From NCBI GenBank assembly GCA_003833135.1, contig QZLH01000068.1:52948-95604 (forward strand): a stretch of DNA of 42,657 bases. The letters are read 5' to 3'. This DNA is from Oehlia diaphana (taxonomy: Eukaryota > Glomeromycota > Glomeromycetes > Glomerales > Glomeraceae). This document shows positions 1 through 10,778 of the stretch, one piece after another. A program made the position numbers and the translations under genes. Within the stretch, counting starts at the first letter, position 1. Each line of letters starts with the position of its first letter. The notes beneath the pieces were generated by a model. The model made no database searches. It saw only the letters and a program-made list of their open reading frames with translations, and was not told where the DNA came from.

Positions 1-1140
1 AGATACATGGCCGTTGAAAAATATATTCACACTTATACCACAAAGAAAGACTCAAACCACAACATATTGTAAAGAAAAATATGAAAAATACGTGTATATC
101 CTATTTTCATATCTTGCTTAACAGCTCCACTATTTATTTTAAATCGGCTTTTCTCTTTTTTGTATGTGGGTAGGTGGGCATATTATTTCCTTTCTTTTAT
201 TCTTTTCTTTTGAATGAGTTGGTGGGTACATTTTTTTTATTACTTTGTAAAGACAAGTATTGTTTGTAAGTTTTAATAAGAAAAGAATTGAAAAATAAAT
301 AAAAAGAAAAAAAATTACACGATTTATCTATTTTTAGATATCACATGCATGTAAATCATAATGATCCTAATTGGTTAATATATATCATTAATTGATAAGT
401 TCAATTTCATCGAAATCAAAGTAGGTTTAAGTCATAAGTAACTTGATTATAATAATGATGTTTATTAGAGAATTAAGTTGCAACATTTTTAAACATTTTT
501 TGATTTATAATATTATTGATGTAATTATTTATTGATATTGATGAAAGTGATGAAAGCAAGGGAGAGGAAATTTCGATAATATTGGACGAACTTATCAATG
601 ATTATTGAGAATTTTTTTTATTTATGTATATAATTTTATATCATTTTTAATATTTTAAATATTACAGAATTAATTTTTTTATTATCTTAAACAATATGGA
701 CGTGACATAAATAAAATTACGTTGGCAAATTTATATTTCAAAATAATCTGATTGAATAATCATACGTGATATACATCTAATAACCAATATGAATAAATTT
801 AACCACTGCTTTGCATCGGGTATTAATTGATTAATAAGCTTATAATAGATTATGGGCGATAGCTTGCAATTATAATTTATTTATACAGACTAAACGTTTT
901 AATTATATAAATTCTATAGATTCTAGATGGCCATAATAATGAAGATTAAGGGATTATTATTTTAGTTTGCTCGCATAGCTTTTATGTTTATCAGTTATTT
1001 TTTATAAGCCCAAAAATCAAAAACAAATTAACAATATTATATTAAAAAATAAAAAAAATTTGATATAAGAATATTGTTTATTATTATAATAAAAAATATA
1101 ATAAAAATATAAACTAAATAAAAGATTAAAAATAACGATT
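1..1140. other. AT-rich intergenic spacer
   Basis: I see no gene here. The sequence is strongly AT-rich with many A and T runs and stops in all frames. A short acidic reading frame ending near 626 is the only protein-like stretch, and it has no visible start or partner exon. Confidence 0.6.
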
Positions 1141-1145
1141 TCAGT

Positions 1146-1184
1146 GAGAGAAAGGGAAAGGGGAAGGGAGGGAAGGGGAAGAAG
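1146..1184 (+). repeat. 39-nt pure polypurine tract
   Basis: Every base from 1146 to 1184 is A or G, with G runs of three to four, in a region otherwise above 70% AT. It abuts a perfect palindrome. Its function is unknown; such tracts can form triplex DNA or mark element ends. Confidence 0.7.
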
Positions 1185-1216
1185 TAGATTACAGTCTATT
1201 AGACTGTAATCTACTT
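1182..1216. repeat. Perfect 16-bp inverted repeat with 3-nt loop
   Basis: The arm AAGTAGATTACAGTCT at 1182-1197 is the exact reverse complement of 1201-1216, separated by ATT. Two 19-bp direct repeats beginning AGTATAATG follow immediately (1219-1237 and 1241-1259). Together they look like the edge of a small mobile or foldback element, but no element body was recognised. Confidence 0.75.
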
Positions 1217-1559
1217 GCAGTATAATGTTACCTACTTATGAGTATAATGTTACCTACTTTAATGATTTCAGTTTTCTGTGAGGGTTTTATAATCAAATTA
1301 CTATCCATTTGATTTTAATACTCTGTAATCTTTTTATTGTCTTATAGATATTCGCTTGATTTTATTGCTCTATTCCTTTTTTATTACCTTCTAACTATCT
1401 GCCTGTTTTCAATGGTCTGTGCTTATTTTATTAATAAAGAGCTATTTATTTGTTTACCTGCTTCTGGGTCTTTTTGGTTGCCTGTTAAGGTGTCGAGGGT
1501 GCTTTCCTTCTTTACCTATTTTGTTGCCTGCCAGAATGCTGAAATATGGTAAAAAAAAA

Positions 1560-2200
1560 ATATCGTGTCGGGTGGCGCAGTAGATCTGTGATTAATTCCG
1601 GCCAGCACTATACCATAATTTCGGCTGATCTTTTGAGCATACAATTTGAGGATCCAGCCTGGCGCCATGCTAGTGACCTGATAGTATCCTGAAACTATTG
1701 TGAAACTGTCATGGAACTGGCAGGAAATTCCGTTAACATTGTTAACGATCAAAATAAATCGGCCAGCTTGAATGCCGATTTCTTATGCCAAAGATCTGAC
1801 TGAAATTGTGAAATAATGCTGGCCGATACTGCGCCTTACTGCGCCGGTCACGTGATCCTGTTACGGCACTGAACACCTTCCGTCATATAACATATTGGTT
1901 AATTTTAGCTGGCACTATGATGAAGATAAATCTGGCCGATTTTTGGTCACCCGATTTTAGGATCCATTTTGGCATCATAGTAGCGTTATAGAAGTGGTGA
2001 AGTACTAGTATAGTTCTATTAGTTCACCCCCTTATGCCGGTACATGTATGCCTATTTCACATCTGAAGTTGAAGATGCGATATGTATTATTGTGGCTGGC
2101 CCATCTGATTGCCAGAAGTGCATCGTCTTATAACCCAACTATTGCGCCAGTTTTTGAGGCTCATTCATGGTTTAGACCGGGTCGAGGCAGTGTGTATGCC
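1560..2200. repeat. GC-richer degenerate repeat block
   Basis: This block is clearly richer in GC than its surroundings and rich in words such as GGCCAGCAC, CGGCCGAT-like strings and TGGCGCCAT. Two segments align to each other as diverged copies, about 1589-1690 and 1899-1995: each runs TTAATT, then a (G/A)GC(C/T)(A/G)GCACTAT word, then a GGATCCA word, then TGG(C)CATCAT-like sequence followed by TAGTG or TAGCG. No reading frame is convincing. It is probably a non-coding piece of a transposable element. Confidence 0.5.
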
Positions 2201-2210
2201 AATTTTTAGG

Positions 2211-2634
2211 CGTCCCTAGTGTCCATAGTGTCCCTAGCGAAAATTTTCTGAGGACACTTTCTAGGGACAACTATAATATCGATTTTGGGAGTTTTAAGTT
2301 TACTGATTATGTTCTTCTATGTTTGTCCCTAGTGTCCCTAGTGTCCTTAGTAAAAGTAAAGTTATAGGAAAAAAATTCGAAACTTGTCCTATGCTATATA
2401 TGTATGCTATATGGGTGGTATATGGATACTACATGGATGATATGTGTAATACACATATGCTAAAAAATAAAAAAAAGTTTAGAAGTTTCGATTTTTCATA
2501 GGGATGTTAGGGACACTAGGGACACCCATCTAGAAGACTTCCCAGAATTCTAAAATCGTCAAAAAGCCTACTTTTTAGCGTTCTTGAAGCGTCCCCAGAA
2601 AATTTTCGCTAGGGACAACTTTCTAGGGATAACT
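2211..2634. repeat. Nested foldback repeat of GTCCCTAG units
   Basis: Outer arms 2230-2255 and 2591-2616 are reverse complements at 25 of 26 positions (the arm begins GTCCCTAGCGAAAATTTTC). Inner arms 2324-2350 and 2504-2526 are inverted copies of repeated GTCCCTAGT units, and inside these ATTCGAAACTT is again inverted near 2376 and 2483. The whole could fold into one long hairpin. A 60-residue reading frame inside it looks incidental. Likely a non-autonomous foldback or MITE-type element. Confidence 0.7.
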
Positions 2635-2926
2635 TAACTTGTTGCAACATTTTATCAAGAGCCTGTTCTAATGCTTCTGGTGTTTGCCCATCCCGAAACA
2701 TCTTATCCATCTTTTTTCGATGATAATTTGCTTTCGAATGGCATTTATTTACATGCCAATTACAATACCCATATTTTGATGCTGTCGGTCTTATACACCC
2801 ATCTTGTTTGCATGGAGCTCGCTGGTGCCTTTTCCAGTGAATACTACATCCTTCTGGTCACGTACTTCCACCTCCACAAACAATTCCTTCATCAGAAGGA
2901 TACTGGCAAATATATTTACCACCCAT
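2609..2926 (-). pseudogene. Cysteine/histidine-rich protein relic with internal stop
   Basis: Reading the minus strand from an ATG at 2926 gives about 105 codons interrupted by one in-frame TGA at 2858-2860. The frame is otherwise protein-like. It has regularly placed Cys and His, with words such as KYICQYPSDEGIVC before the stop and PCKQDGCIRPTASKYGYCNW after it, then a basic, helical tail. This spacing suggests zinc-binding modules of about 35 residues. The frame stays open upstream of the ATG and another RHQR word appears there, so the original protein was probably longer. It ends inside the right arm of the adjacent foldback repeat. I do not recognise the family; a multi-copy transposon or host gene family is likely. 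Base composition is less AT-rich than the flanks. Confidence 0.5.
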
Positions 2927-3045
2927 TGATATTATTCTGATTAATCTTTGATGTCTATAATAATATTTATTTTTTATTTTAAACTTTTTTGTTAAGGTAT
3001 TATACTGAGACGGTATACTAGATAACATATCCGAAAATTTTTACT

Positions 3046-3366
3046 ATGACTGAACATTCCGAGCTTTCAGAGTCCCTCTCCTCCGATGCCCCCGCCCTTT
3101 TTCACCCAGAGGCTGAAAAAGATAAAACAGAAGGCCAGGTAATTCGCTATTCTGGTGAAAAATACTTGTCGGGCATCCCAACTCGAGATAATATAGTTGC
3201 GGAAAATGATGAGGGATTAACCGCAATCCTTGAAGACGCTCTATTCAATTGCCAAGAAATACTATTCATGGCCACTGATAATGAAGGATCCAGTCAAAAA
3301 ATAAATGGAAAGTATTGCTATGTATTACGGCTTTACGGTTCTCTCATTAATGGCCAACATGATTGA
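3046..3366 (+). CDS. Hypothetical 106-residue protein, probably truncated
   Basis: An ATG-started frame of 106 codons with balanced amino-acid use and clearly lower AT than its flanks, ending TGATAA. The N-terminal 30 residues are acidic and Ser-rich. The rest reads as folded-protein sequence (for example YLSGIPTRDNIVAEND and YCYVLRLYGSLINGQ) and stops abruptly, so this is more likely the N-terminal remnant of a longer, multi-copy protein than a complete small protein. From memory only, the C-terminal part recalls the N-terminal region of B-family DNA polymerase-like proteins in these fungi. I cannot verify that and do not assign it. No signal peptide, membrane segment or splice donor at its end was seen. 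Confidence 0.45.
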   Translation: MTEHSELSESLSSDAPALFHPEAEKDKTEGQVIRYSGEKYLSGIPTRDNIVAENDEGLTAILEDALFNCQEILFMATDNEGSSQKINGKYCYVLRLYGSLINGQHD

Positions 3367-3369
3367 TAA

Positions 3370-4490
3370 TATAGACTCATGTATAATTTGAAATTTTCTT
3401 TTTTAATTATTATTTAAAAAAGAATATTTAGCTTTAAATTTTTTAATCTGTTTTTATATTAAACTTTTTATTAAAAATATACAACTTATATATATTTATA
3501 AAAAGATTGTAAAGAGCAATAAAGTAATATTCTTAAATTCAAAAATATAAAAAAGTGTAATTATCTCTAATACTTTAATAATTAAAATATCATTATAGTA
3601 ATACCTTTCTAAATACATTTTCTATAAGTACATGCACTATATAAATTCTTTTTAAATATATGGTAAGTTTAGCTTTAACTTATAAATGCTCTTAATATTT
3701 TACTTTTTATAAATATACACCTTTTTTAAATGTACATTCTACTATTTTTTTACTGTTATTCTAAAGGAGATGATATATTTAAGAAGGTATCACTATATTT
3801 GATTTCTTGTAAAATTTATATAAACATATTTAACAGATGCTATTTAAAGTAAATTTATAAAATTGTTTTTGCCTGCTACTTTTTAAAATAATTGCATTAA
3901 CTTTATTTCTTTTATTTTTAATGTTCAATTTGCAATAATTTATATTAATTGAATTAAATAGTATTATAAACTTTGCAGATACAGTTAATATAATAAAATA
4001 AGATGATACTACTTTTATTTCATAAAATTTTTTATTAGATCATTATCTAAAACATGTTTTATTTTACCTTAATACATTTCTTTAAAAAAATAATTAAGAT
4101 GATACTTCTGAAGATGAAGATTATATCAATATTCAATATGATAATTGTAATCATAAGTATAATAATAAAATAAAAAATAATCTTTTAATTAAAGCATTTT
4201 TTAAAGTTTATAGTTAGAAGAATTTTAAAAATTATAGTAAAAGAATAGCACGAACTTAACTATCTTGATTTTAACTTTATTTTTATTTATTTCTGAATTA
4301 AAAATTTTTTTTAGGTTTTACTTAACTTAAGGATTTGTTTTGGAAAAATTTATCATTGCAAATTTTGATTACTATTTACAGTATATACATTATATAATAG
4401 TTGGTTTATAAATCTTTTATTATGATTAAGAAATTAACTTTTATTTACATTTAATACAAAAAAAATAAAAATAAAATCATCTATTAATGA
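3370..4490. other. AT-rich intergenic spacer
   Basis: More than 1.1 kb of AT-rich sequence without a plausible frame, splice pattern or clear repeat. Confidence 0.6.
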
Positions 4491-4539
4491 TTCTAATACA
4501 TTTTTCAAATCCATTCTTACAATTTGGATATAAGCTACA

Positions 4540-5030
4540 CTTCCTTTGTGAATTCTTCTATTTCAGCTTATTTTATAAAGACTCATCACAGTTATTTTAT
4601 CAAAGTTAAGCTTGTGCTACTTTTTCAATTCTATTGCATACAACTTGATCTATGTTGCTTTTGATTAGCTTTTTAATTGTATTAACTTGATTATTTGACA
4701 CAATCCTCTATTGTTGTATTCCAACAGAAGGCTCAGATAAAATATCACAAAGATCGTCTGTAGCATCCTGTATTTTCATTATAGCATATTGTAACTAAAG
4801 TTATATAAAAGTATTGAGAGTACCTCAGGTGGATTGAAAAATACTCACCTTTTTATATTATCACTATTAACTTCTTTGTCCCAAGATGAACTTGAAATTG
4901 TACTTGTGGAACTTCTGGTACATTCAAGCTATAGAATGTAACTCTGTCTTTTGATTGAACACTACACCATTTGGATTTATATTTACATCCTTCATATAAT
5001 TGTTTTTGTTGTTTTTGTAATATAAGAAAA
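4540..5030 (-). pseudogene. Decayed multi-exon coding relic
   Basis: On the minus strand from about 5030 the frame reads KQQKQLYEGCKYKSKWCSVQ then KDRVTFYSL. A single-base frameshift then leads to STSTISSSWDKEVNSDNIKR, which ends exactly at a GTGAGT donor-like site near 4850. Beyond a possible intron, protein-like sequence resumes (IMKIQDATDDLCDILSEPSV), with a TAG stop and then a helical basic stretch ending in TAA. The mixture of good protein sequence, one frameshift and several stops indicates a dead gene or transposon ORF. The family is not recognised, and the exact ends are approximate. Confidence 0.4.
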
Positions 5031-5330
5031 TAGAGTACTAGTTATACCATATAATTGATTTAGTTCATGATAAGAAAGGGAAATGTTTATATATTATAGC
5101 TCTTCAGAGAATGTGGATATCTTGATGGCTCCACCTTCTCGCATTTGCTTGAAGCCAGAATAACATTATTTTATTATTCTAGTTATATCTGGTATTATTA
5201 AATTATCTTTTCAAATACATATTTATCCCAATTCTACTAATAATAAAATTCACAAATTAGTGAATTGTACAAAAATATATCGTTGTGTACCAATTTTTGA
5301 TTGGTAAAACTTGGAAATACTGCATATATA

Positions 5331-6476
5331 TGTTGTGCCTTAGATCTATTCTTGCCTCAGATCGAAAGTTCACACCTCTCAGATTCGATCTGAGGTAATT
5401 TATTTTCACGCCTTTATAGGTACCAGTTTTCTTTATTTTTTATTTTTTCTATATATTTTCTTTTTAGGAACATTATTATTTGGAATGGTTATTTTGGATA
5501 GGTGGATGCTTTATATATATATATATATATATTGTATTTCTTTATAGGAATGCTATTAACCATTCTTCTTTTTTCTTTACAGGAACCTCTTGGAACGCCA
5601 TTTGGAGGTTGGAATAGCATGTGAGGGTTTTCTTTGCCTTCCTTTATGTTTTTTCTCTCTAGGAATGCTACTAACCATTCCTTTTACTTTTTTTCTTTAC
5701 AGAAACCCCATAGAACAGTCATTTTCTAAAGTAAGTTTAAAAATTTTTTATATATTTCATGTTACTAACCATTCCTTCTCTTCATTTCTTTATAGGAATT
5801 AATCAGAATACTCATTGCAGTGTCAAGAATTAGTTTGGGAATTATATAATATTATATATGATAATTTTTTATTGTCACAATAAAAAATCTTTGTTTTATA
5901 TGTATGGTCAAATGGATATAGATCAAATGGATATATAGTAATAAGAGTTTATGTTGTAGAAAACACAAAGATTGATATTTGAAATAGAAAAATAATATTA
6001 TATAAAAGAATTAGATTTAAAAAAGTAAATACATAATGTTGGTCAAATTAATTCATTGGTTTAATTTAATAGTAGAAGATACATAATTTTTATTACAAAA
6101 TTTCTCAAATTTAATAAAAAACATTTTTACAATAAACTTTTTGAATCTTCCCAACTTTTAAATTAAAACACCTGCAAATTAGCTATTCCAACCTGTTACT
6201 ATATGGAAAAAAAGTAAAAGAAATGGTTAATAGCGTTCCTAAAAGAAAAAACAAAATGAAAAGACAAAAGAAAACCCTCACCTGCTATTCCAACTTCCAA
6301 ATGGCGTTCAGTGAGGTTTCTGTAAAGAAAAAAAAGAAGGAGGAATGGTTAGTAGCGTCTCTAGAAAGAAAAAACATAAAGGAAGGCAAAAGAAATTCTC
6401 GCCTGCTATTCCAACCCCCAAATGCGTCCTGAGAGGTTCCTGTAAAGAAAAAAGTAATAGCATTCCTATAAAGAAA

Positions 6477-6508
<32 letters not shown>

Positions 6509-6692
6509 GCGTCACTTACCTTAAAAAATCCAAAATAACCGTTCCAAATAGCAGTTCCTGTAAGAAAAAAATGGAATAGTTAATAAAAAAATAAAGCGCG
6601 AAAATAAATTAAAAATTTGCACCTCAGGTGATTGATGCACCTCACATGACGATTTTAATCTGAGGCGAATCGATCTGAAGTTGCCCCAACAC
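5331..6692. mobile_element. 1.36-kb foldback element with ~500-bp inverted arms
   Basis: The left arm (about 5331-5830) and right arm (about 6190-6692) are inverted diverged copies. Both outer ends read TGTTG(G/T)G(G/C)C inward and then carry CCTCAGAT words. Further in are (TA)n tracts at about 5511-5533 and 6480-6507, then the same ordered modules. The modules recur as TTTCTTTA(T/C)AGGAA-type words followed by CGCTATTAACCATT or by TTTGGAGGTTGGAATAGCA and GTGAGGG. The centre (about 5830-6190) is unique AT-rich sequence with no transposase frame, so the element is non-autonomous. No target-site duplication was obvious. Short reading frames inside it are by-products of the repeats. Confidence 0.7.
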
Positions 6693-6715
6693 ACTTCCAC
6701 ATAATCAGGGAAAAA

Positions 6716-8958
6716 ATGATGCCATTTTCATGGACACTTGATGGAATAGAAGTAATATATTTAAATTTATTTTAAAACATAAAATTGAACAAAAAAAAGA
6801 TCGTTAAAATTTTTCTTTTTACGAAAAATACAATTTAATTTATTGAAATACTATAAATATATAACATATAGGATAGGTTAAAAGAACATAGTGAATTCAT
6901 TGATTCGGTGATAAGTTTAATTCCTCCAAAACATTATTTCAAGAATGATGTAAAGTATTATAAAAGTAATTTTTATTTTTTTTATAACGTTATATAATAA
7001 TTGATTTTGATTTTTATTTTTTAATTTGTTTCAAAAGCCAGAAGCAACGGAGGAAGAAAATAAATTTCAACCTAATAAAAGAAAAAAACTTTCCAAACAA
7101 GTCATCAGAGAACAGAAAAAACAAGCAAAAAGACAAAAGGTAGAATAAATGAAAATTATCTCGCTTTTAATTGATAAATTATTTAATTTAAATTTTTTTA
7201 TTTTATTTTTTGACATTAAGCTTGATCCTAATAATTTAAAAACTGTGCAAGACATTCAAAATGAAAAATTGAATAAGATTAGACAAGAAAAACAAAAAGG
7301 AAAAAGGCAGAATGAAGAAGAGGGTGATGAAGATGATAACATCGAAGATAATAATGACGATGATAAAATAGTTGAAGATAATGATGATAACAAAATAGAA
7401 ATAAATGAAAATAATGATGATGATGTCAAAGTTGATAATGAAGATGACAGTGATAAAGAACAAGCGAAAGAAGACGACGATGACGACGAAGAGGAAGATG
7501 ATGATGAAAGTGAAAATAAAGGAAGCAACAATAGATCTCAGTCAGATTCTGAGAACGATATCAATGACAAATTCGACAAGAAAGATAAAACTAAAATTGG
7601 TAATAATAATAATTATTTATTTACATTATCCATTGACTAATCTTAATTTACAAACTTTAGATCATCCTTCTAAATCAAATAAAAAAGAACCACAAAAGTT
7701 AATATCGATTCCAGAACGTCTTGACAAAATTATTCTTTCGGAGCAGCAGAATAATATTAAATCGTCTAAAAAGGAAAAAAGAAAAGCTTTAAATGAGGCA
7801 AAGAAACAAGAAAAGAAATTAAGACGAAAGCAATCAAAAATTAATAAAGATGGTAGCAATAAAGCGGAAAATGGAGAAAATAATATCAAGAATAGTGGAG
7901 GTATCAAGAAGAATGAGGATATTGAGAGGAACGGAGATATTAAAAAAGATGATGCGAAAAATCTTGATGTTAAGAAGGGTGGTATTAAAAAGGATGGAAA
8001 TACGAAAAATTTTGATGCTAAAAAGGGTGGAGATATTAAGAAAGATGGAGATACGAAAAATCTTGATGTTAAGAAAGGTGGAGGTATTAAGAAGAATGAA
8101 GATACGAAAAATCTTAATGCTAAGAAGAATGAAGATATTAAAAAGGATGAAAATACGAAAAATTTTAATGTTAAGAAGAGTGGAGGTATTAAAAGGAAAA
8201 TAGGTGATGATGATATTGAAGAAGATTTTCAGCACGAAAATAGTGATTTACAGTTTACGTTCACTAAATTTGATTTTGCGGGAGGGAAGAAGAAAAAGAA
8301 AAAAATTGATGATATTCATCTTATAAATAAGGTAAAATTGAACCTTCTTGCAATTCACAAAAATACCATAATATATCATCCTAATTTTATTTTAACTATA
8401 GTTACAAGACAAAATCAAAAAAGTGAAAGAATTAAAGAAAAAAGATCCCGAGAAAGTAACTTGATGATTTTTATTTGTATATACATACATAATTTTATTA
8501 TGTTTTTTAATGTTAATATTTTCTTTAAATTTTATGAAGGCTGTAGAATTACATGAGAGAGAATCATGGAGCAAAGCAATTAAAAGGGCAGAAGGAGAAA
8601 AAGTTAAAGATGACCCTAAATTATTGAAAAAAACCATTAAAAAGAAAATTATAAAAAAAAAGAAAAGCGAAAAAGTTTGGTAATATTAAAATTTTTATTC
8701 CTATTCATATTTGTTATTCTTCACTGGATTGTTTATTGATGAAACATTTTTCCTGGAATAAATTATAGGAAAGAACGTATCAAATCTGTTAACAAAAGTA
8801 TGGCCGAAAGACAACAGAAACGTACAGAAAATATTCAAGCTAGAATTGACGCAAAGAAGAATAAGGTGATTCAATCAAATATTTTCTTTCTATGTTATAG
8901 TTAAACATACTAATATTTTGTATCGTCAATTTAGAAAAAGAATAAGCGTAGGAAATAA
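6716..8958 (+). CDS. SURF6: SURF6/RRP14-family ribosome-biogenesis protein
   Basis: Nucleolar RNA-binding protein of the SURF6 (yeast Rrp14) family, needed for 60S (and some 40S) subunit assembly. Exons: 6716-6751, 6872-6949, 7038-7139, 7221-7599, 7661-8331, 8402-8455, 8540-8679, 8769-8865, 8935-8958; 526 residues. The N-terminal Rrp14 domain (about 13-95) has FIDSVISLIPPKHYF and LDPNNLKTVQDIQ. Residues 103-172 are a highly acidic linker, 200-265 are basic, 290-376 are tandem repeats. The conserved C-terminal SURF6 domain (about 390-526) has FTKFDF, ELHERESWSKAIKRAEGEK, DDPKLLKK and MAERQQKRTENIQARIDAKK. A TACTAAT branch-like word precedes the last acceptor. The start is inferred: the MMPFSWTLDG exon splices in frame, but its ATG is about 24 bp from a foldback element. 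Family assignment is firm; exon 1 is less certain. Confidence 0.88.
7890..8195 (+). repeat. Coding tandem repeat in the SURF6 linker
   Basis: About five degenerate copies of a 48-51 bp unit encode IKK(D/N)x(D/N)TKN(L/F)(D/N)(V/A)KKGG-type repeats (residues 290-376). They are in frame and keep the Lys-rich character. Confidence 0.8.
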
Positions 8959-10283
8959 ATATATAATAGTTTTTAAATATAGGTTCACTTGATGAAAAAT
9001 TTTTATTTTTTTCTATTACGATCTAACAATATATTACGATATCTTTACGACAACTTACTAATTAGCATTGGAAAATAAAAAAAAAAAGACCATTCAAAAA
9101 TTTTTTTACCAATTAAATCTAAGATCCATTTTTAGTGAACCAGTAAAAAACCGATTTTCGTTTTTTTTTTTGATAAAATACAATCTGAAGATTTAAATCA
9201 CCAATAAAGATTCATTCCCCAAACATGATGAAATGAATTCACCTGATCGTTTCACTAAAATTGATAAGATTAACCATTAATGGAACGGATAGTATTAGAA
9301 CCATCCGTCTTTTTCCGCTTACTTAATATCGTTAACTTTTAATTAACCATAAAAACAAAAAAAAAAAAGTACAAGTTTAGGCGTTTTAACTAAATATTAT
9401 TAAAATGATAGTAAATTTACGCTAATTTCACGTGATAAGTGTCTGTGTAAAAACCTTAACTATGTTTGTTATTTAATTTATTCAGATCGACAAAAAAAAA
9501 AATCAGTCACACAAAAAAAAAAAGTATACATAGTATGGACAAAGATTGAAAATCATTTTTTGAGATTATTGTAATCATTGATTCCCTCTTTTTTTTTGTA
9601 ATACCTTTCCTAAATAAAATATTATGATTTCAATTCCCAAAATTTCCAAATAAAGTGACACACAATAACACACACAATAAATAACTTTACACTTGTTAAC
9701 ATATATGTATTAGATTTTCACCCTCTCATAATCTTTGTTCTTTCAAAGGATCTTTTATGTACACTTGAGAAAATCATACAAGTAATTATAGATAAAAGAT
9801 TATACAAATACATATGTTATCATATCTAATATTTCTAATTAAGGATTACAAATATGTTCATTATCGCAAATTATCGCAAGGTAATTGTACTCGGGTCTTT
9901 GTACTCGGGTACTTTTACGTAAGTTATTAGAAATTTTTTTCAACAATAGTTATCAGAAAATATCTGTAGTTGAACTGCAAGAAAAATCGATAAAGAAATG
10001 TAAAAAAGAAATCAAACGTGAAAAATTCTTTGAAAGATTAAATGCAACCATTTTTGCATGTTTTTGAAGCTTTAAAGTAATTTCCAGAATTTGATCATCA
10101 TTACGCAAATGGAATGGGGGATCTGGGTAACAGAAACATTAAAGACATATTTGGAATTGTTAAAGTAAATAAATAAATAGATCCGAGATAATGCGTAATA
10201 AGTATTTTTTAGTTAGTTTCAATGACACAAAAAGTTTTCTTGGCTGACGAATTAAAAATTTATATTTTTTTTTTTCAAAAAAA

Positions 10284-10315
<32 letters not shown>

Positions 10316-10778
10316 AAAAAAAAAAAATTTTTTTTTTTTTATATTTAAAAAAATTTTTCTTGGCTGAAAAATAAAAAATTTATATTTTTTTTTTTCAAAA
10401 AAAAAAAAAAAAAACGAAAAAAGGAATATAAAGAATAAAAGAATGAAATAATGGGATTATATCATTAAATTCCTTGGCATGACGTGTGATGCAAAATCAA
10501 ACAAATAAAACTTTTTTAACTTTTTATGATATTTATGATATTTATTATATTCCTAATAAGTGGATTATAAAGATATCATTGAACAGGTAAAAAGTTTTTT
10601 AATTAAATCCAAACCAGTAAGTATTTTTTCAAAAAAAAAAAGTTTTCTTGTAAATCATTAATTTATATGGCTAATAATAATTTGAAAAAAAAACCCATAA
10701 ATATGTAATAAAAATCGCTTTTAATCCCAAAAACTTGAAAATTTCTACGTTACACAAAAATATTCAGAATCTTCTTCA
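8959..10778. other. Intergenic spacer with homopolymer runs
   Basis: There is no supported gene in this 1.8 kb. A 60-residue frame near 9885 is not convincing. Many A and T runs occur. A duplicated segment beginning TTTTCTTGGCTGA is present at about 10235-10290 and 10357-10410, separated by a long A/T homopolymer stretch that may be poorly assembled. Confidence 0.55.

Noticed and set aside
570..626. Short acidic frame (DESDESKGEEISIILDELI) ending in TGA
   Set aside because: It could be a last exon, but no acceptor or upstream exon was found and chance cannot be excluded.
2319..2501. 60-residue frame inside the foldback repeat
   Set aside because: It lies wholly within inverted repeat arms and loop; no protein features.
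7236..8235. Long forward and reverse alternative frames over SURF6
   Set aside because: They arise from GAT/AAG-rich low-complexity repeats; only the spliced frame contains the SURF6 motifs.
9885..10067. 60-residue frame in the spacer
   Set aside because: No recognisable features; Lys/Phe-rich composition fits chance.
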